Source: CAZMXI01 sp964570205
Lineage (GTDB): Bacteria; Planctomycetota; Phycisphaerae; Tepidisphaerales; Tepidisphaeraceae
NCBI GenBank assembly: GCA_964570205.1
Contig: CAZMXI010000075.1
Span: 1-22,401, forward strand
Reading direction: 5' to 3'
Length of the DNA stretch: 22,401 nucleotides
A program made the position numbers and the translations under genes. Below, piece after piece: positions 1 through 7,894 of the stretch (positions are counted from its first letter, which is position 1; each line of letters opens with the position of its first letter). The notes under the pieces were generated by a model. It did not search any database. It was not told the DNA's origin and saw only the letters and a program-made list of their open reading frames with translations.

Positions 1-797
1 ATCGCTTCGTACCAGTCTTTGGAGACCTGCGCGAAGAAGAAGTTGAGGACGATGATGGCGATGAAGCTGGCGACGAAGCTCTCGGTGCAGGCGCGGCCCA
101 CCCCGCTGGCGCCGCTGCCGCAGGTGAAACCCTTATAGCAGCCAATGAGCGCGATGGCGGCACCGAAGAATACGCTCTTGATCAACCCCTCAAAAATCTG
201 CCAGTTGTCGACACCGATCGCCGAGTACTGCCAGTAGGGGGCGTTGGGAACGCCAAGGTGCTTGACGGAGATAAGCCAGCCGCCGAGCACGCCCAGGAAG
301 TCGCTGAAAATCGTCAGGAGCGGCGTGAGCAGCACGCATGCCAGGAAGCGCGGCACCACGAGGACGCGCACGGGGTCGGTGCCCATGACGCGCAGAGCAT
401 CGAGCTGTTCGGTGACGTTCATGGTGCCCAGCTCGGCCGTCAGCGCGCCGCCGACCCGGCCGGCCAGCATGACCGCCGCGAGCACGGGACCGATCTGCTT
501 GGTGACGGAGAGGTTGATGACGCTGCCGAGGCGGGCCTCCTGGCCGATCGATTTGAACTGGTTGAAGCTCTCGATGGCCAGCACCATCCCGATGAACGCT
601 CCTGTGATGCTGACCACCGGGACCGATTTGGTGCCCACATCGTACATCTGCGGGATGACCGCGCGGAAGTTCTTCCATCGCAGCCAGGATGGGCCGGCGT
701 TGGCGAGCGTTCGGGACGCAAACCGCCAGAAATCGCCGAAAGTGGCGATCGCATGGAAAGTGGTTCGCCCGACAGTCTCGATGAAGTCCAGGGGCAT
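1..797 (-). CDS. mlaE: MlaE-family ABC transporter permease (3' end outside window)
   Basis: Inner-membrane permease of the MlaE/YrbE family, which works with an MlaF-type ATPase and an MlaD-type MCE protein to move phospholipids across the envelope of diderm bacteria. About 265 residues are visible. After an amphipathic N-terminus (MPLDFIETVGRTTFHAIATF) come the family hallmarks: GAFIGMVLAIE, the ARLGSVINL segment and GRVGGALTAELGTMNVTEQ followed by LDALRVMGTDPVRVLVVPR, then hydrophobic segments and the conserved C-terminal GxxxG-rich region (CYKGFTCGSGASGVGRA). The ATG at 797-795 is the only in-frame start that fits the family N-terminus; no Shine-Dalgarno is visible. It lies 57 bp downstream of the dus gene on the same strand. 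The stop codon and any mlaF/mlaD partners would lie beyond the left edge. The family call is firm; substrate and direction of transport are inferred from the family. Confidence 0.93.
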   Translation of the reverse strand, partial: MPLDFIETVGRTTFHAIATFGDFWRFASRTLANAGPSWLRWKNFRAVIPQMYDVGTKSVPVVSITGAFIGMVLAIESFNQFKSIGQEARLGSVINLSVTKQIGPVLAAVMLAGRVGGALTAELGTMNVTEQLDALRVMGTDPVRVLVVPRFLACVLLTPLLTIFSDFLGVLGGWLISVKHLGVPNAPYWQYSAIGVDNWQIFEGLIKSVFFGAAIALIGCYKGFTCGSGASGVGRACTESFVASFIAIIVLNFFFAQVSKDWYEA

Positions 798-854
798 CGG
801 TCGCAGATCATATCGACAGCGGAGGGGAATGTCAGGCGATGCGCGCGGCGGGGA

Positions 855-1907
855 TCAACCGGCTTCGCAATCGGCGTATTCGTTGACCAGATCGACGGCA
901 TTGGGGGCGGGCCAGACGCCAGGCGAATCCTGCGAGTACCAGCGGTCGAGCACGGCCTGCCAGATGCGCAGGCTGGAAACCTCGATGAAGTCCTTCTTGA
1001 CCTGAGCGGCTTGCGGGTGGAAGCGGGCGTATTTGATGCCCATTTTGCGCATGCGTCGGCCGGCCAGGGCCTCGCCGTGGACCTCCATCGCCAGGGCGAA
1101 GTGCTCGCGGAGGGCATCGCGCTGGTCGTGGACGGAAGGAGGGATCGGGATTCGGGGTTCAGGGTTCAGGATGGATTGTGCCTGCGCGAAGATCCACGGG
1201 TTGCCGATGGCGCCGCGGGCGATCCAGACGCCATCGACGCCGGTCTGGCGGAGCATGGCGACGGCATCCTCGGCGGTGAAGACATCGCCGGAGCCGAGGA
1301 TGGTTGCGCTGGGGTAGCGGGATTTGAGGTCCTTGAGGAAGGCCCAGTCGGCCCGGCCGATGTATTTCTGCTCGACCGAGCGGGCGTGGACGCGGATGGC
1401 CGAGTAGCCGTGGGAAATGGCGGCCTGGAAGAGCTGCTCGAATCGGTCGACGGATTCGGCGGAGTCATCGAAGCCGCGGCGGAGGCTGACGGTGGTGGGG
1501 CAGCCGGGGGGCAGGGCATCGCGGACGGCCTTGAGGATGGCCAGGGCGCGGGGGACATCCTGGAGCATATGGCCGCCGCGGGCGCGATTCTTGATCTTCT
1601 TGACCGGGCAGGCGAAGTTCAGATCGACGACATCGTATGCGTGCTGGTGGAGGATGAAGGCAGCGCGGGCAAGCTGGTCGGGCTCGGAGCCGACGATCTG
1701 GCCGGCGATGGGGTGGTCTTCATCGTTGATGTCGATGGACTTGCGCAGGCCGTGGCCGCCCTGGAGCATGATGATGTCGAGCAGGGCCTCGGTGACGGCG
1801 TAGGGGCAGCCGCGGCGGCGGGCGACCAGGCGCATGGCGCGGTCGGAATAGCCGGCGAGGCCGGCCTGGCAGAAGGGCAGGGGAAGATGGAGGGGGCCGA
1901 TGCGCAT
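855..1907 (-). CDS. dus: tRNA-dihydrouridine synthase (DusB-like)
   Basis: FMN-dependent enzyme that reduces uridine to 5,6-dihydrouridine in the D-loop of tRNAs. The 350-residue TIM-barrel protein shows the N-terminal CQAGLAGYSDRAMR (the family's APMAGVTD-type site), the catalytic-cysteine motif LNFACPVKKI (Cys100), the substrate/FMN segment IRVHARSVEQKYIGRADW, and the FMN-phosphate motifs GSGDVFTAEDA and GVDGVWIARGAIGNPWIF near the end of the barrel, followed by a helical RNA-binding tail. I chose the ATG at 1907-1905 (MRIGPLHLPLPF) because it matches the usual family start; an in-frame ATG at 1943 would add 12 residues that overlap intergenic repeat DNA. It is the upstream member of a possible two-gene unit with mlaE. 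The exact Dus subgroup (DusA, B or C), and so the modified position, cannot be settled by eye. Confidence 0.93.
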   Translation of the reverse strand: MRIGPLHLPLPFCQAGLAGYSDRAMRLVARRRGCPYAVTEALLDIIMLQGGHGLRKSIDINDEDHPIAGQIVGSEPDQLARAAFILHQHAYDVVDLNFACPVKKIKNRARGGHMLQDVPRALAILKAVRDALPPGCPTTVSLRRGFDDSAESVDRFEQLFQAAISHGYSAIRVHARSVEQKYIGRADWAFLKDLKSRYPSATILGSGDVFTAEDAVAMLRQTGVDGVWIARGAIGNPWIFAQAQSILNPEPRIPIPPSVHDQRDALREHFALAMEVHGEALAGRRMRKMGIKYARFHPQAAQVKKDFIEVSSLRIWQAVLDRWYSQDSPGVWPAPNAVDLVNEYADCEAG

Positions 1908-1930
1908 AGAGGAGTATCTTAGGATCTGCT

Positions 1931-1959
1931 CACCACGGAGCACACGGAGGGCACGGAGA
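1931..1959. repeat. Short intergenic repeat, (CA)CACGGAG x3
   Basis: Three imperfect units containing CACGGAG, about 9-10 bp apart, lie in the 66-bp gap between dus and the next minus-strand gene. The same style of repeat (CAC plus GAT, GAG or GAA) recurs at 21800-21853 and 22203-22239. I recall such arrays as common spacer elements in Planctomycetota, Verrucomicrobiota and relatives. No function is known to me. Confidence 0.6.
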
Positions 1960-1973
1960 ATCCGTTTTTGGGC

Positions 1974-2450
1974 CTAATCGCCGGGTCGGGTGGTCGTCTC
2001 CCTGGCGACGGCAGGAATCTGGAGTTCGACGTGGCCGCTGCTGCGGTTAACGACGAACTGAGCTTCTGACGGCGCGTATCCGTTGGCATTCACAATGCGG
2101 CCCAACTCGATGGATCGCGGCTGATCGTACCAGTGAACGATGCTCTTGTCCTGAACGAAAACCACCAGGCATATGGAGTCGGAGGACCGGATCGAGGAGC
2201 GGTGATAATCAGGCCACTGAAAGCCCAGGGACTTCTCCACATCCGATTCGCTGGTGTATGGGCCGAAGACAAACATCCTATCCCAGCCGAAGGGTGTCTC
2301 GGCGGCGAAGTCGAAAGAAGTTACCGAAGATGCCGCGGCCGCCTCAAGCCGGCGCTGGATGGATGGCCTGGTCCTGTAGATCCACAGTGCCGCCGCTGCA
2401 CAGAGCAGTACAACCAGCACTGCCAGAGTCTTTCGAGGTCGGCCTTTCAT
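1974..2450 (-). CDS. Membrane-anchored conserved hypothetical protein
   Basis: A 158-residue protein of unknown function. It begins MKGRPRKTLAVLVVLLCAAA, a basic N-terminus followed by one hydrophobic helix (about residues 8-24) that fits a signal anchor or uncleaved signal. The rest is a small soluble domain with the stretch WDRMFVFGPYTSESDVEKSL, then ICLVVFVQDKSIVHWYDQPR and a C-terminal FVVNRSSGHVELQI. I recall a widespread uncharacterised family with the same order (FGPYT, then a VVFV-type strand, then an R-x-x-x-L segment), but cannot name it. The ATG at 2450 directly precedes the hydrophobic helix; the longer open frame upstream (to 2612) is charge-rich and unconvincing. No Shine-Dalgarno is visible. 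The gene is divergent from the methyltransferase gene at 2616. Confidence 0.7.
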   Translation of the reverse strand: MKGRPRKTLAVLVVLLCAAAALWIYRTRPSIQRRLEAAAASSVTSFDFAAETPFGWDRMFVFGPYTSESDVEKSLGFQWPDYHRSSIRSSDSICLVVFVQDKSIVHWYDQPRSIELGRIVNANGYAPSEAQFVVNRSSGHVELQIPAVARETTTRPGD

Positions 2451-2512
2451 AATCTGACACTCTACTGTTGATACCCTTGCGGGACAATCAGGTCGGCTGC
2501 CGTCACGAAGGC

Positions 2513-2529
2513 CCGCGCTGAAGACGCGG
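2513..2529. repeat. Small hairpin in divergent spacer
   Basis: CCGCG and CGCGG (5 bp) flank a 7-base loop in the 165-bp spacer between two divergent genes. There is no T-run. It may be a spacer repeat rather than a terminator. Confidence 0.3.
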
Positions 2530-2573
2530 CCACCACACCGGGAATGTCCGCTGCTCCAGGCCGGCTGGCTGCC

Positions 2574-2579
2574 TATGAT
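2574..2579 (+). promoter_or_regulatory. Possible -10 element (TATGAT)
   Basis: TATGAT lies 36 bp before the ATG at 2616, which would give a leader of about 30 nt containing the Shine-Dalgarno. No convincing -35 box is found 17 bp upstream, so this is a weak call. Confidence 0.3.
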
Positions 2580-2601
2580 CCTGCGACACGTCGTTTCGTT
2601 C

Positions 2602-2608
2602 AAAGGAG
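2602..2608 (+). promoter_or_regulatory. Ribosome binding site (AAAGGAG)
   Basis: AAAGGAG is spaced 7 nt from the ATG at 2616. It fixes that start over the longer open frame beginning at 2544. The same motif and spacing recur at 18433-18439. Confidence 0.8.
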
Positions 2609-2615
2609 CCAAGGC

Positions 2616-3803
2616 ATGTTCACCTCGACCGCCAATCTTGTCTTGCCGAGCACCGTCACCGGATCATGGCCGCGCCCGCGCTGGTTTGATGTCAGCATGT
2701 GGGGCAAGCCGATCGACACGTGCATGATGGATGTGCGCTACCGCGAGAAGTTCCAGGATGCGCTGGCGGTGGTGGTCAACGACCAGGAGAGGGCGGGGCT
2801 GGACATCCTGACCAACGGCGATTACCACCTGGATGAGGACATGGCGGGGCGGTCATGGCACCATTACCCGCTTCAGCGGTGGACGGGCCTGGAGGGAGAC
2901 CACATGCAGGCGGCCGACACGCGGTCGGCCTGGCTGAGATATCCGCCGGGAACGCTGCTCTACGAGATCTACACCGCCTGGCGCTGGCCGAAGGTGACCG
3001 ACAAGATCGAGCACCGCCCGCTGGACTACGCCAAGATCTGGCGGATGGCGCAGGCCAAGACGGGCAAGCCGGTGCGATTCGGGACGTGCTGCTCGCAGGT
3101 GATGTCGCTGTTCCTGGACATCAACACGCCAAAGTACAAGGACAAGCGGCAGGTGATCTGGGACCTGGCGGAGGCGATGAACAAGGAACTGCTGGCGCTG
3201 CGGGATGCCGGTTGCCGGTGCATCCAGATCGAGGAGCCCTGCCTGCACTTCATGGCCAACACCTACGGCAAGGATGATGAGAACGTGAGGTTCATGCTCG
3301 AGGCGTATAACCGCGAGGTGCAGGGCCTGGATGATGTGGAGATCTGGATTCACACCTGCTGGGGGAACCCGAACATGCAGCGGGTGATGGAGGACACCAG
3401 CTATGCGGCTTCCATGGAGATGTACATGGACCAGTGCCGCGGCGATGTGTGGACGGTTGAGATGCGGGACCGCAACCTCCAGGACATCGAGCTGTTCGAG
3501 CGGTTCAAGCGGTCGAAGAAGAAGGTGTGCATCGGCACGGTCAGCCACCGGGCGCTGCAGGCCGACCGGCCCGAGGAGGTGGCCGATGTCATCCGCAAGG
3601 CGCTGAAGTATATTCCGCCCGAGCGGCTGATCGCATCGAGTGACTGCGGATTCGGCCGGCAGGGGTGCAACCGGGAGATCGCCTTCTACAAGGCCTCGGC
3701 CATCGCGCAGGGCGCGAACATCGTCCGGCGGGAACTGGGCCTGCCGACGACGGAGATCCGCGCGACGGACGCCAGTTTGCAGATCGATGTAGTGTCGCGG
3801 TAG
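2616..3803 (+). CDS. Short cobalamin-independent methionine synthase-like methyltransferase
   Basis: A 395-residue protein equivalent to the C-terminal catalytic barrel of MetE; the N-terminal MetE half is absent. These zinc enzymes activate a thiol, homocysteine in MetE, for methyl transfer. Visible features are the N-terminal LPSTVTGSWPRPRWF, the IQIEEP strand (about 204-209), the zinc motif WIHTCWGN (His246 and Cys248), a candidate third ligand at Glu282 (TVEMRDR) and the last ligand Cys344 in SSDCGFGRQG. All metal positions of the fold therefore seem to be present. The start is set by the AAAGGAG site 7 nt upstream. The gene stands alone and ends 9 bp from the convergent pfk gene. Possible roles are a core-MetE type methionine synthase, or a relative that transfers to another thiol such as coenzyme M. 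The fold is sure; the substrate is not. Confidence 0.88.
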   Translation: MFTSTANLVLPSTVTGSWPRPRWFDVSMWGKPIDTCMMDVRYREKFQDALAVVVNDQERAGLDILTNGDYHLDEDMAGRSWHHYPLQRWTGLEGDHMQAADTRSAWLRYPPGTLLYEIYTAWRWPKVTDKIEHRPLDYAKIWRMAQAKTGKPVRFGTCCSQVMSLFLDINTPKYKDKRQVIWDLAEAMNKELLALRDAGCRCIQIEEPCLHFMANTYGKDDENVRFMLEAYNREVQGLDDVEIWIHTCWGNPNMQRVMEDTSYAASMEMYMDQCRGDVWTVEMRDRNLQDIELFERFKRSKKKVCIGTVSHRALQADRPEEVADVIRKALKYIPPERLIASSDCGFGRQGCNREIAFYKASAIAQGANIVRRELGLPTTEIRATDASLQIDVVSR

Positions 3804-3812
3804 CGCGGGCGC

Positions 3813-4904
3813 TTAATCCCCAAAGCTCGTCCCCACCGCCTTGGCGGTGTGGATGAGGTAATGGTCGGGCGGGACCTGGCGCTGTTTGCCGGCGACGAAC
3901 TGGATATCGACGCAGTCGAGGTGGCCATCCTTCCAGACGACCAGCTTGCCCTGCTCGCCCCGCATGAGCAGGTCGAGGGCGTGATAGCCGAAGGAGGTGG
4001 CCAGGACGCGGTCGAACGGGGTGGGCGTGCCGCCGCGCTGGACATGGCCGAGGATGGTGGCGCGGGCCTCCAGGCCGGTGGTGTCCTCGATGTCGGCCAC
4101 CAGCTTGTTGGCGATGCCGCCCAGGCGGATCGGGTCGGGGCTGGTTTCGACGATGCGCTGCACCACGACCTTGCCGCCCTTGGGCTTGGCGCCTTCGCTG
4201 ACGCAGATGATGCTGAATTTCTTGCCCAGCCGGCTGCGATACAGGAGCAATTCGTTGACCTTGTCCAGGTCATACGGAATCTCGGGCAGGAGGATGACAT
4301 CGGCCCCGGCCGCCACGCCCGCATGAAGCGCCAGCCAGCCGGCGTTGCGGCCCATGACCTCGACGACCATCACGCGGTGATGGCTCATGGCGGTGGAGTG
4401 GATTTTGTCGAGGGCGTCGGTCGCGGTGGTCACGGCGGTATCAAAGCCGAACGTCTGATCGCAGCCCTCGAGGTCGTTGTCGATCGTCTTTGGCACGCCG
4501 ATGCAGTTGATGCCGTGGCGGATGAGGTTGGCCGCCCCGGTCATGGTGCCATCGCCGCCGATGCAGATCAGGGCATCCAGGTGGTTGGATCGCACGTGCT
4601 CCACCACGCGGTCAGTCACGTTCAGGTACTCGATCTGGTCGCCTTTTTTGACGGCGAACCGTTCGGGATTGGCCTGGTTGCTGGTGCCAAGGATGGTGCC
4701 GCCCTGGGTGAGGATATTGCTGACATCGCTCCAGGCCAGCGGGCGCATGCGGTTGCGGATCAGGCCCAGGAAGCCATCCTCGACGCCAAGCACCTCCAGC
4801 TTGTGCTGGTGGAGGGCCGATTTCGTGACCGCGCGGATGACCGCGTTCAGACCCGGGCAATCACCGCCGCCCGTCAGCACGCCGATTCGCTTGATGCTCG
4901 CCAT
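3813..4904 (-). CDS. pfk: 6-phosphofructokinase (phosphoryl donor uncertain)
   Basis: Cytoplasmic glycolytic enzyme that phosphorylates fructose 6-phosphate at C1; 363 residues, PFKA superfamily. Motifs in order: VLTGGGDCPGLNAVIR (6-22), GGTILGTSNQ (69-77), IGGDGTMTGA (115-124), PKTIDNDLEGCDQTFGFDTA (138-157), VMGRNAGWLAL (183-193), SEGAKPKGG and GHVQRGGTPTPFDR. The glycine in GGDGT is the ATP-type residue, whereas the lysine in PKTIDND is the residue usual in PPi-dependent and actinobacterial-type enzymes, so the donor cannot be read off directly. The start chosen is the ATG at 4904 (MASIKRIGVLTGG); an ATG at 4925 would add seven residues. It is the last gene of a four-gene minus-strand cluster, 45 bp after the DUF4838 lipoprotein gene. 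No Shine-Dalgarno is seen at either start. Confidence 0.95.
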   Translation of the reverse strand: MASIKRIGVLTGGGDCPGLNAVIRAVTKSALHQHKLEVLGVEDGFLGLIRNRMRPLAWSDVSNILTQGGTILGTSNQANPERFAVKKGDQIEYLNVTDRVVEHVRSNHLDALICIGGDGTMTGAANLIRHGINCIGVPKTIDNDLEGCDQTFGFDTAVTTATDALDKIHSTAMSHHRVMVVEVMGRNAGWLALHAGVAAGADVILLPEIPYDLDKVNELLLYRSRLGKKFSIICVSEGAKPKGGKVVVQRIVETSPDPIRLGGIANKLVADIEDTTGLEARATILGHVQRGGTPTPFDRVLATSFGYHALDLLMRGEQGKLVVWKDGHLDCVDIQFVAGKQRQVPPDHYLIHTAKAVGTSFGD

Positions 4905-4949
4905 GATGGGGCGATTGCACTGCAAATCAGGCGGGTTGTCAAAGGGCGG

Positions 4950-6710
4950 CTACTTCTTCGGGACACGGCTGAGATACTCCTTCTCCCATGCGTCGATCGG
5001 CTGGCCTTCCCGGAGCTGGGTGACGCCGAGCTTGCGCACGTCGGCCATGAAGCTGGTGAATTCCGGGCCGGCGGTGGGGTGTTTCATCACTTTGGCGTAA
5101 CGCAACCACAGACGGGCCTTCTTCACATACTCCAGCGCGACCGCCTGCTGTGCGGCGAGCTTCACGGCCTCGTCAAACAGCCTGTCGCCCTCGGCCAGCA
5201 CGTCGTCGGTGATGTAGTGGACCCTTTCGATCCGATCGAAAATGAAGAAGTGCTTGTCGGGGCCGCGGACCTTCTCATGAAGCAGATCAAACCAGAGGCG
5301 CATCGGTGCGGCGGCCGGGCCATAGACCCCCGCCATCCATTCATTGACCAGGGCGTTGGCATCCTGGTCGGGGTTCCACAGCAGCCTGGCCATCACCCAC
5401 GACCGCATCTCGGCATCCGACCCGCCTCCGCCGGGGGCGTATGCGCCCTGGAAGAAGATGCCCTTCACTCCGGCCCGCCTATAGAGGTGAATGTCGGCCG
5501 GGAATTCGTCGAAATCCGGGAATGGGAGCAGGTAATTCACGAAGTTGGTGTTGTAATGCCAGATGTAGAGCGTGTCGGTGATCTTGCCCCAGGCCTGCAA
5601 GTTCTTCACGAAAGCGACGGTGGTCTTGTATGAGCATTTCTCATATGGATGCGCCTCGCAGACCGAGATCGGGCACAATCGCACGCGCACATTTTTCCGC
5701 GGGGCGATACCGGTGGGGGGCTCCTCGGTGAACTGGTAGGCGAGGGTGTCGATCAGCTTGTCGGGGTGGTCTTTCTCGATCGCCTCGGCGATATGGTTGA
5801 CGTACCACAGGTAAAGCCCGGCGTGCGTGTTGCCGTATTTGGCCTCGATCGCCTTGCAGGCGTCGCACTCACAGAAGCTGCGGCAATCGTTCTGGCTGAC
5901 CGAGTAGATCATGGCCCTGGGATTGGCCCGGATCCATTCCCGCACGGCCTGGATGCCGAGCCTCAACACGTCGGGGTTCGAAAGGCAGCGCTGGACGTAG
6001 CCGTCGGCGCGCTTGCCCTTGATCAGCGGGAAATACTCCGGGTGTTCCTTGAACAGCTCTCGCGGGATGAGTTTGTCAAAGCTGTGGACGAAGGGGTAAT
6101 AGGTGATCTTGCCGCCGGTCGAGGCATCCAGTCGGGCGCTGGCGCCGTTGTTCTTCAATCGCGCCGCCCAGTCCTTGTCGAAAGCCTCGGTGAAAAACGG
6201 CTCGCGGTACTCGAAGGCGGGCGTCTGCTTCTCATCCGTCGGCTCGATGACCAGGTCCGGCGTATGCGGCATTGCCGTGATGCGCGGCGTATACCACCGC
6301 ACGCCCAGCTTCTCGAGAAACGTCGTGCAGCCATACATCGTGCCGCGGACGGGGCTGCCGGCGATCACCACGTGCGGGCCCACCGTCTTGATGATGAACC
6401 CCTCGTTTCCCAGGTCGTCGGGCAGTTTCACGCCCAGGGTCTCGGTGTGCCTGCTGAGCCCGACGAGAATAGCGTTCGCCGGCATCGGCCAAGCGTCGGT
6501 CATCACCCGCAGCTCGGCCCCGCAGAGCTGGCGGAGGTGGTTCCGCAGCTCGGCCGCGCCTCGCTGTTCTGAGGGGGACGCATTGGCCGAAATGACGATG
6601 GAATACGCCGACTTCTGCTCAGCAGCCAGCGTGAGTTTCTGCTCCGGGGCGGCGGCGCAGGAAGTAAGAACCAGAAGCGAAAGAGCGGCCATGCGCAGCA
6701 GGTTGTTCAT
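4950..6710 (-). CDS. DUF4838-type lipoprotein with glycosidase-like N-terminal domain
   Basis: A 586-residue predicted lipoprotein. MNNLLRMAALSLLVLTSC is a lipoprotein signal ending in a lipobox (LTSC, Cys18), so it probably sits on the outside of a membrane. About residues 30-150 resemble the small domain that precedes the barrel in GH20 and GH67 glycosidases (ELRNHLRQLCGAELRV, then GSPVRGTMYGCTTFLEKLG and VRWYTP). The remainder looks like DUF4838, with SQNDCRSFCECDACKAIEA and LCPISVCEAHPYEKC as its cysteine-bearing signatures and aromatic-rich barrel-like strands. A role in glycan degradation is inferred from this architecture; no catalytic residues can be assigned. The ATG overlaps the stop of the upstream membrane-protein gene (ATGA), which fixes the start and suggests translational coupling. 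The open frame extends 67 codons further upstream, but that part is a shadow of the neighbouring gene. Confidence 0.85.
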   Translation of the reverse strand: MNNLLRMAALSLLVLTSCAAAPEQKLTLAAEQKSAYSIVISANASPSEQRGAAELRNHLRQLCGAELRVMTDAWPMPANAILVGLSRHTETLGVKLPDDLGNEGFIIKTVGPHVVIAGSPVRGTMYGCTTFLEKLGVRWYTPRITAMPHTPDLVIEPTDEKQTPAFEYREPFFTEAFDKDWAARLKNNGASARLDASTGGKITYYPFVHSFDKLIPRELFKEHPEYFPLIKGKRADGYVQRCLSNPDVLRLGIQAVREWIRANPRAMIYSVSQNDCRSFCECDACKAIEAKYGNTHAGLYLWYVNHIAEAIEKDHPDKLIDTLAYQFTEEPPTGIAPRKNVRVRLCPISVCEAHPYEKCSYKTTVAFVKNLQAWGKITDTLYIWHYNTNFVNYLLPFPDFDEFPADIHLYRRAGVKGIFFQGAYAPGGGGSDAEMRSWVMARLLWNPDQDANALVNEWMAGVYGPAAAPMRLWFDLLHEKVRGPDKHFFIFDRIERVHYITDDVLAEGDRLFDEAVKLAAQQAVALEYVKKARLWLRYAKVMKHPTAGPEFTSFMADVRKLGVTQLREGQPIDAWEKEYLSRVPKK

Positions 6711-7888
6711 GATCGCGACATGATAACATGCCGCAGCCGCGAAAGGGGGCGGATGAGCAACGGAAACGACACGCCCGGCAGCAGCCACCACATCTGCCCG
6801 CGGATAAAGCCCATCCAGAACATCGGGAGGGCATGGGCGGCGGCCACGATCAGGAGGGCGGTTTTCGTGGCGTCCATCCGGCCGCTCCGCGACGGCACGA
6901 CGTACAGCCACACGTAGGATGGGAAGATCAGACCGTAGAAGCCCAGAAACAGGCGATAGACGAACTCGCCACTGTCCATCCCGAGCGTCACCGGCTTGCT
7001 CGCAACATAGATGCCCGTTGCGATGGGCGTCATCACCGCCGCGGCCATGGCGGCGGCAAGCAACCTGTTTCCCGGCCGGTACTGGCCAAGCACTTCGCGG
7101 GCATGAATGGCCACCGTGAAGCTCGTCTGAACGAACATATGGAGTCCGACGGCCATCGCGAGGCTGCCCGAGACCATGGCCAGCGTGCCGCGGTCGATCG
7201 CCCCGGCCAGAGGCGCTGCATAAGCCAGCGAGAAGACGATCATCGCGAAGAAGAAGATGCCGAATCCAAGGGTGAACGCAAGCCGGCTGCCGTGAAGGTC
7301 AAGGTTCTGGCGGGCGCGATGGAAGGTCAGGTCGAGATACGGGCAGAGCGTGAACCCGAAAATGCAGACGGGCAGCAGATACAGCGCATCGAGCGGGGCG
7401 TTGGACGGCGCTTCGGCCAGCGATGGAAACCGGCCGCCGTATAGAAACACCAGGGCGAAACATGCCGCGGAGAACACCCACGCCCCCGCCGCCGTCCACA
7501 GATCGCCGCCGGGCCGCTTCCAGCCGAGAATGTACAGCAGGACCACCATCGCCGGCACGAGGCCGACCCATGTCAGCCCGAGCAGCCGGCCGATCATCCA
7601 CTGCGTGAAGAACAGGTGAAACGCGATCGTCACCAGCGAAAACGCGGTGCATGCGGGGCGATGGCGATGGACCAACTCGCGGCTGGCGTCGGCGGTCTTG
7701 AGCACCCAGCCCATGGCCGCCGCTCCGATGACGTTGGGCACGGCGAAGACGACCCACCCCCACAGCCCCATCTGCCGCACCAGGAGCACGGGCAGGAACA
7801 TGCCGATGCACCATGTCCAGGAACTGCCGAGAAAGACTGCCCAGGGGATGGACCGCGACGGGCTGGATGGGCTGGGGGTGTCGGGCAT
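6707..7888 (-). CDS. Polytopic membrane protein, function unknown
   Basis: A 393-residue protein with about 10-12 hydrophobic segments spread along its length, for example near residues 15-36, 42-62, 80-121, 133-152, 165-180, 205-225, 235-258, 268-290, 310-330 and 344-382. The N-terminus (MPDTPSPSSPSRSIPWAVFL) is Ser/Pro-rich, and the sequence WTWCIGMFLPVLLVRQMG follows. There is no ATP-binding or known transporter signature that I can name; the helix count and charged loops fit a transporter or permease-like protein. It starts 6 bp after the stop of the hotdog-protein gene, and its TGA overlaps the ATG of the lipoprotein gene, so the three genes are very probably co-transcribed. The shared operon suggests a link to glycan or sugar handling, but this is inference from position only. 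Confidence 0.8.
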   Translation of the reverse strand: MPDTPSPSSPSRSIPWAVFLGSSWTWCIGMFLPVLLVRQMGLWGWVVFAVPNVIGAAAMGWVLKTADASRELVHRHRPACTAFSLVTIAFHLFFTQWMIGRLLGLTWVGLVPAMVVLLYILGWKRPGGDLWTAAGAWVFSAACFALVFLYGGRFPSLAEAPSNAPLDALYLLPVCIFGFTLCPYLDLTFHRARQNLDLHGSRLAFTLGFGIFFFAMIVFSLAYAAPLAGAIDRGTLAMVSGSLAMAVGLHMFVQTSFTVAIHAREVLGQYRPGNRLLAAAMAAAVMTPIATGIYVASKPVTLGMDSGEFVYRLFLGFYGLIFPSYVWLYVVPSRSGRMDATKTALLIVAAAHALPMFWMGFIRGQMWWLLPGVSFPLLIRPLSRLRHVIMSRS

Positions 7889-7894
7889 GGATGC

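Noticed and set aside
258..1922. 554-codon plus-strand open frame opposite mlaE and dus
   Set aside because: It is the antisense of two clearly recognisable genes; its Gly/Ala/Asp-rich, repetitive composition is that of a mirror frame in GC-rich DNA.
2544..2615. Longer start for the methyltransferase (24 extra residues)
   Set aside because: The AAAGGAG site 7 nt before 2616 and the family N-terminus support the shorter form; the extra segment includes the -10-like element.
3849..5633. 594-codon plus-strand open frame
   Set aside because: Antisense to pfk and the DUF4838 gene, both with strong motifs. No family signature of its own.
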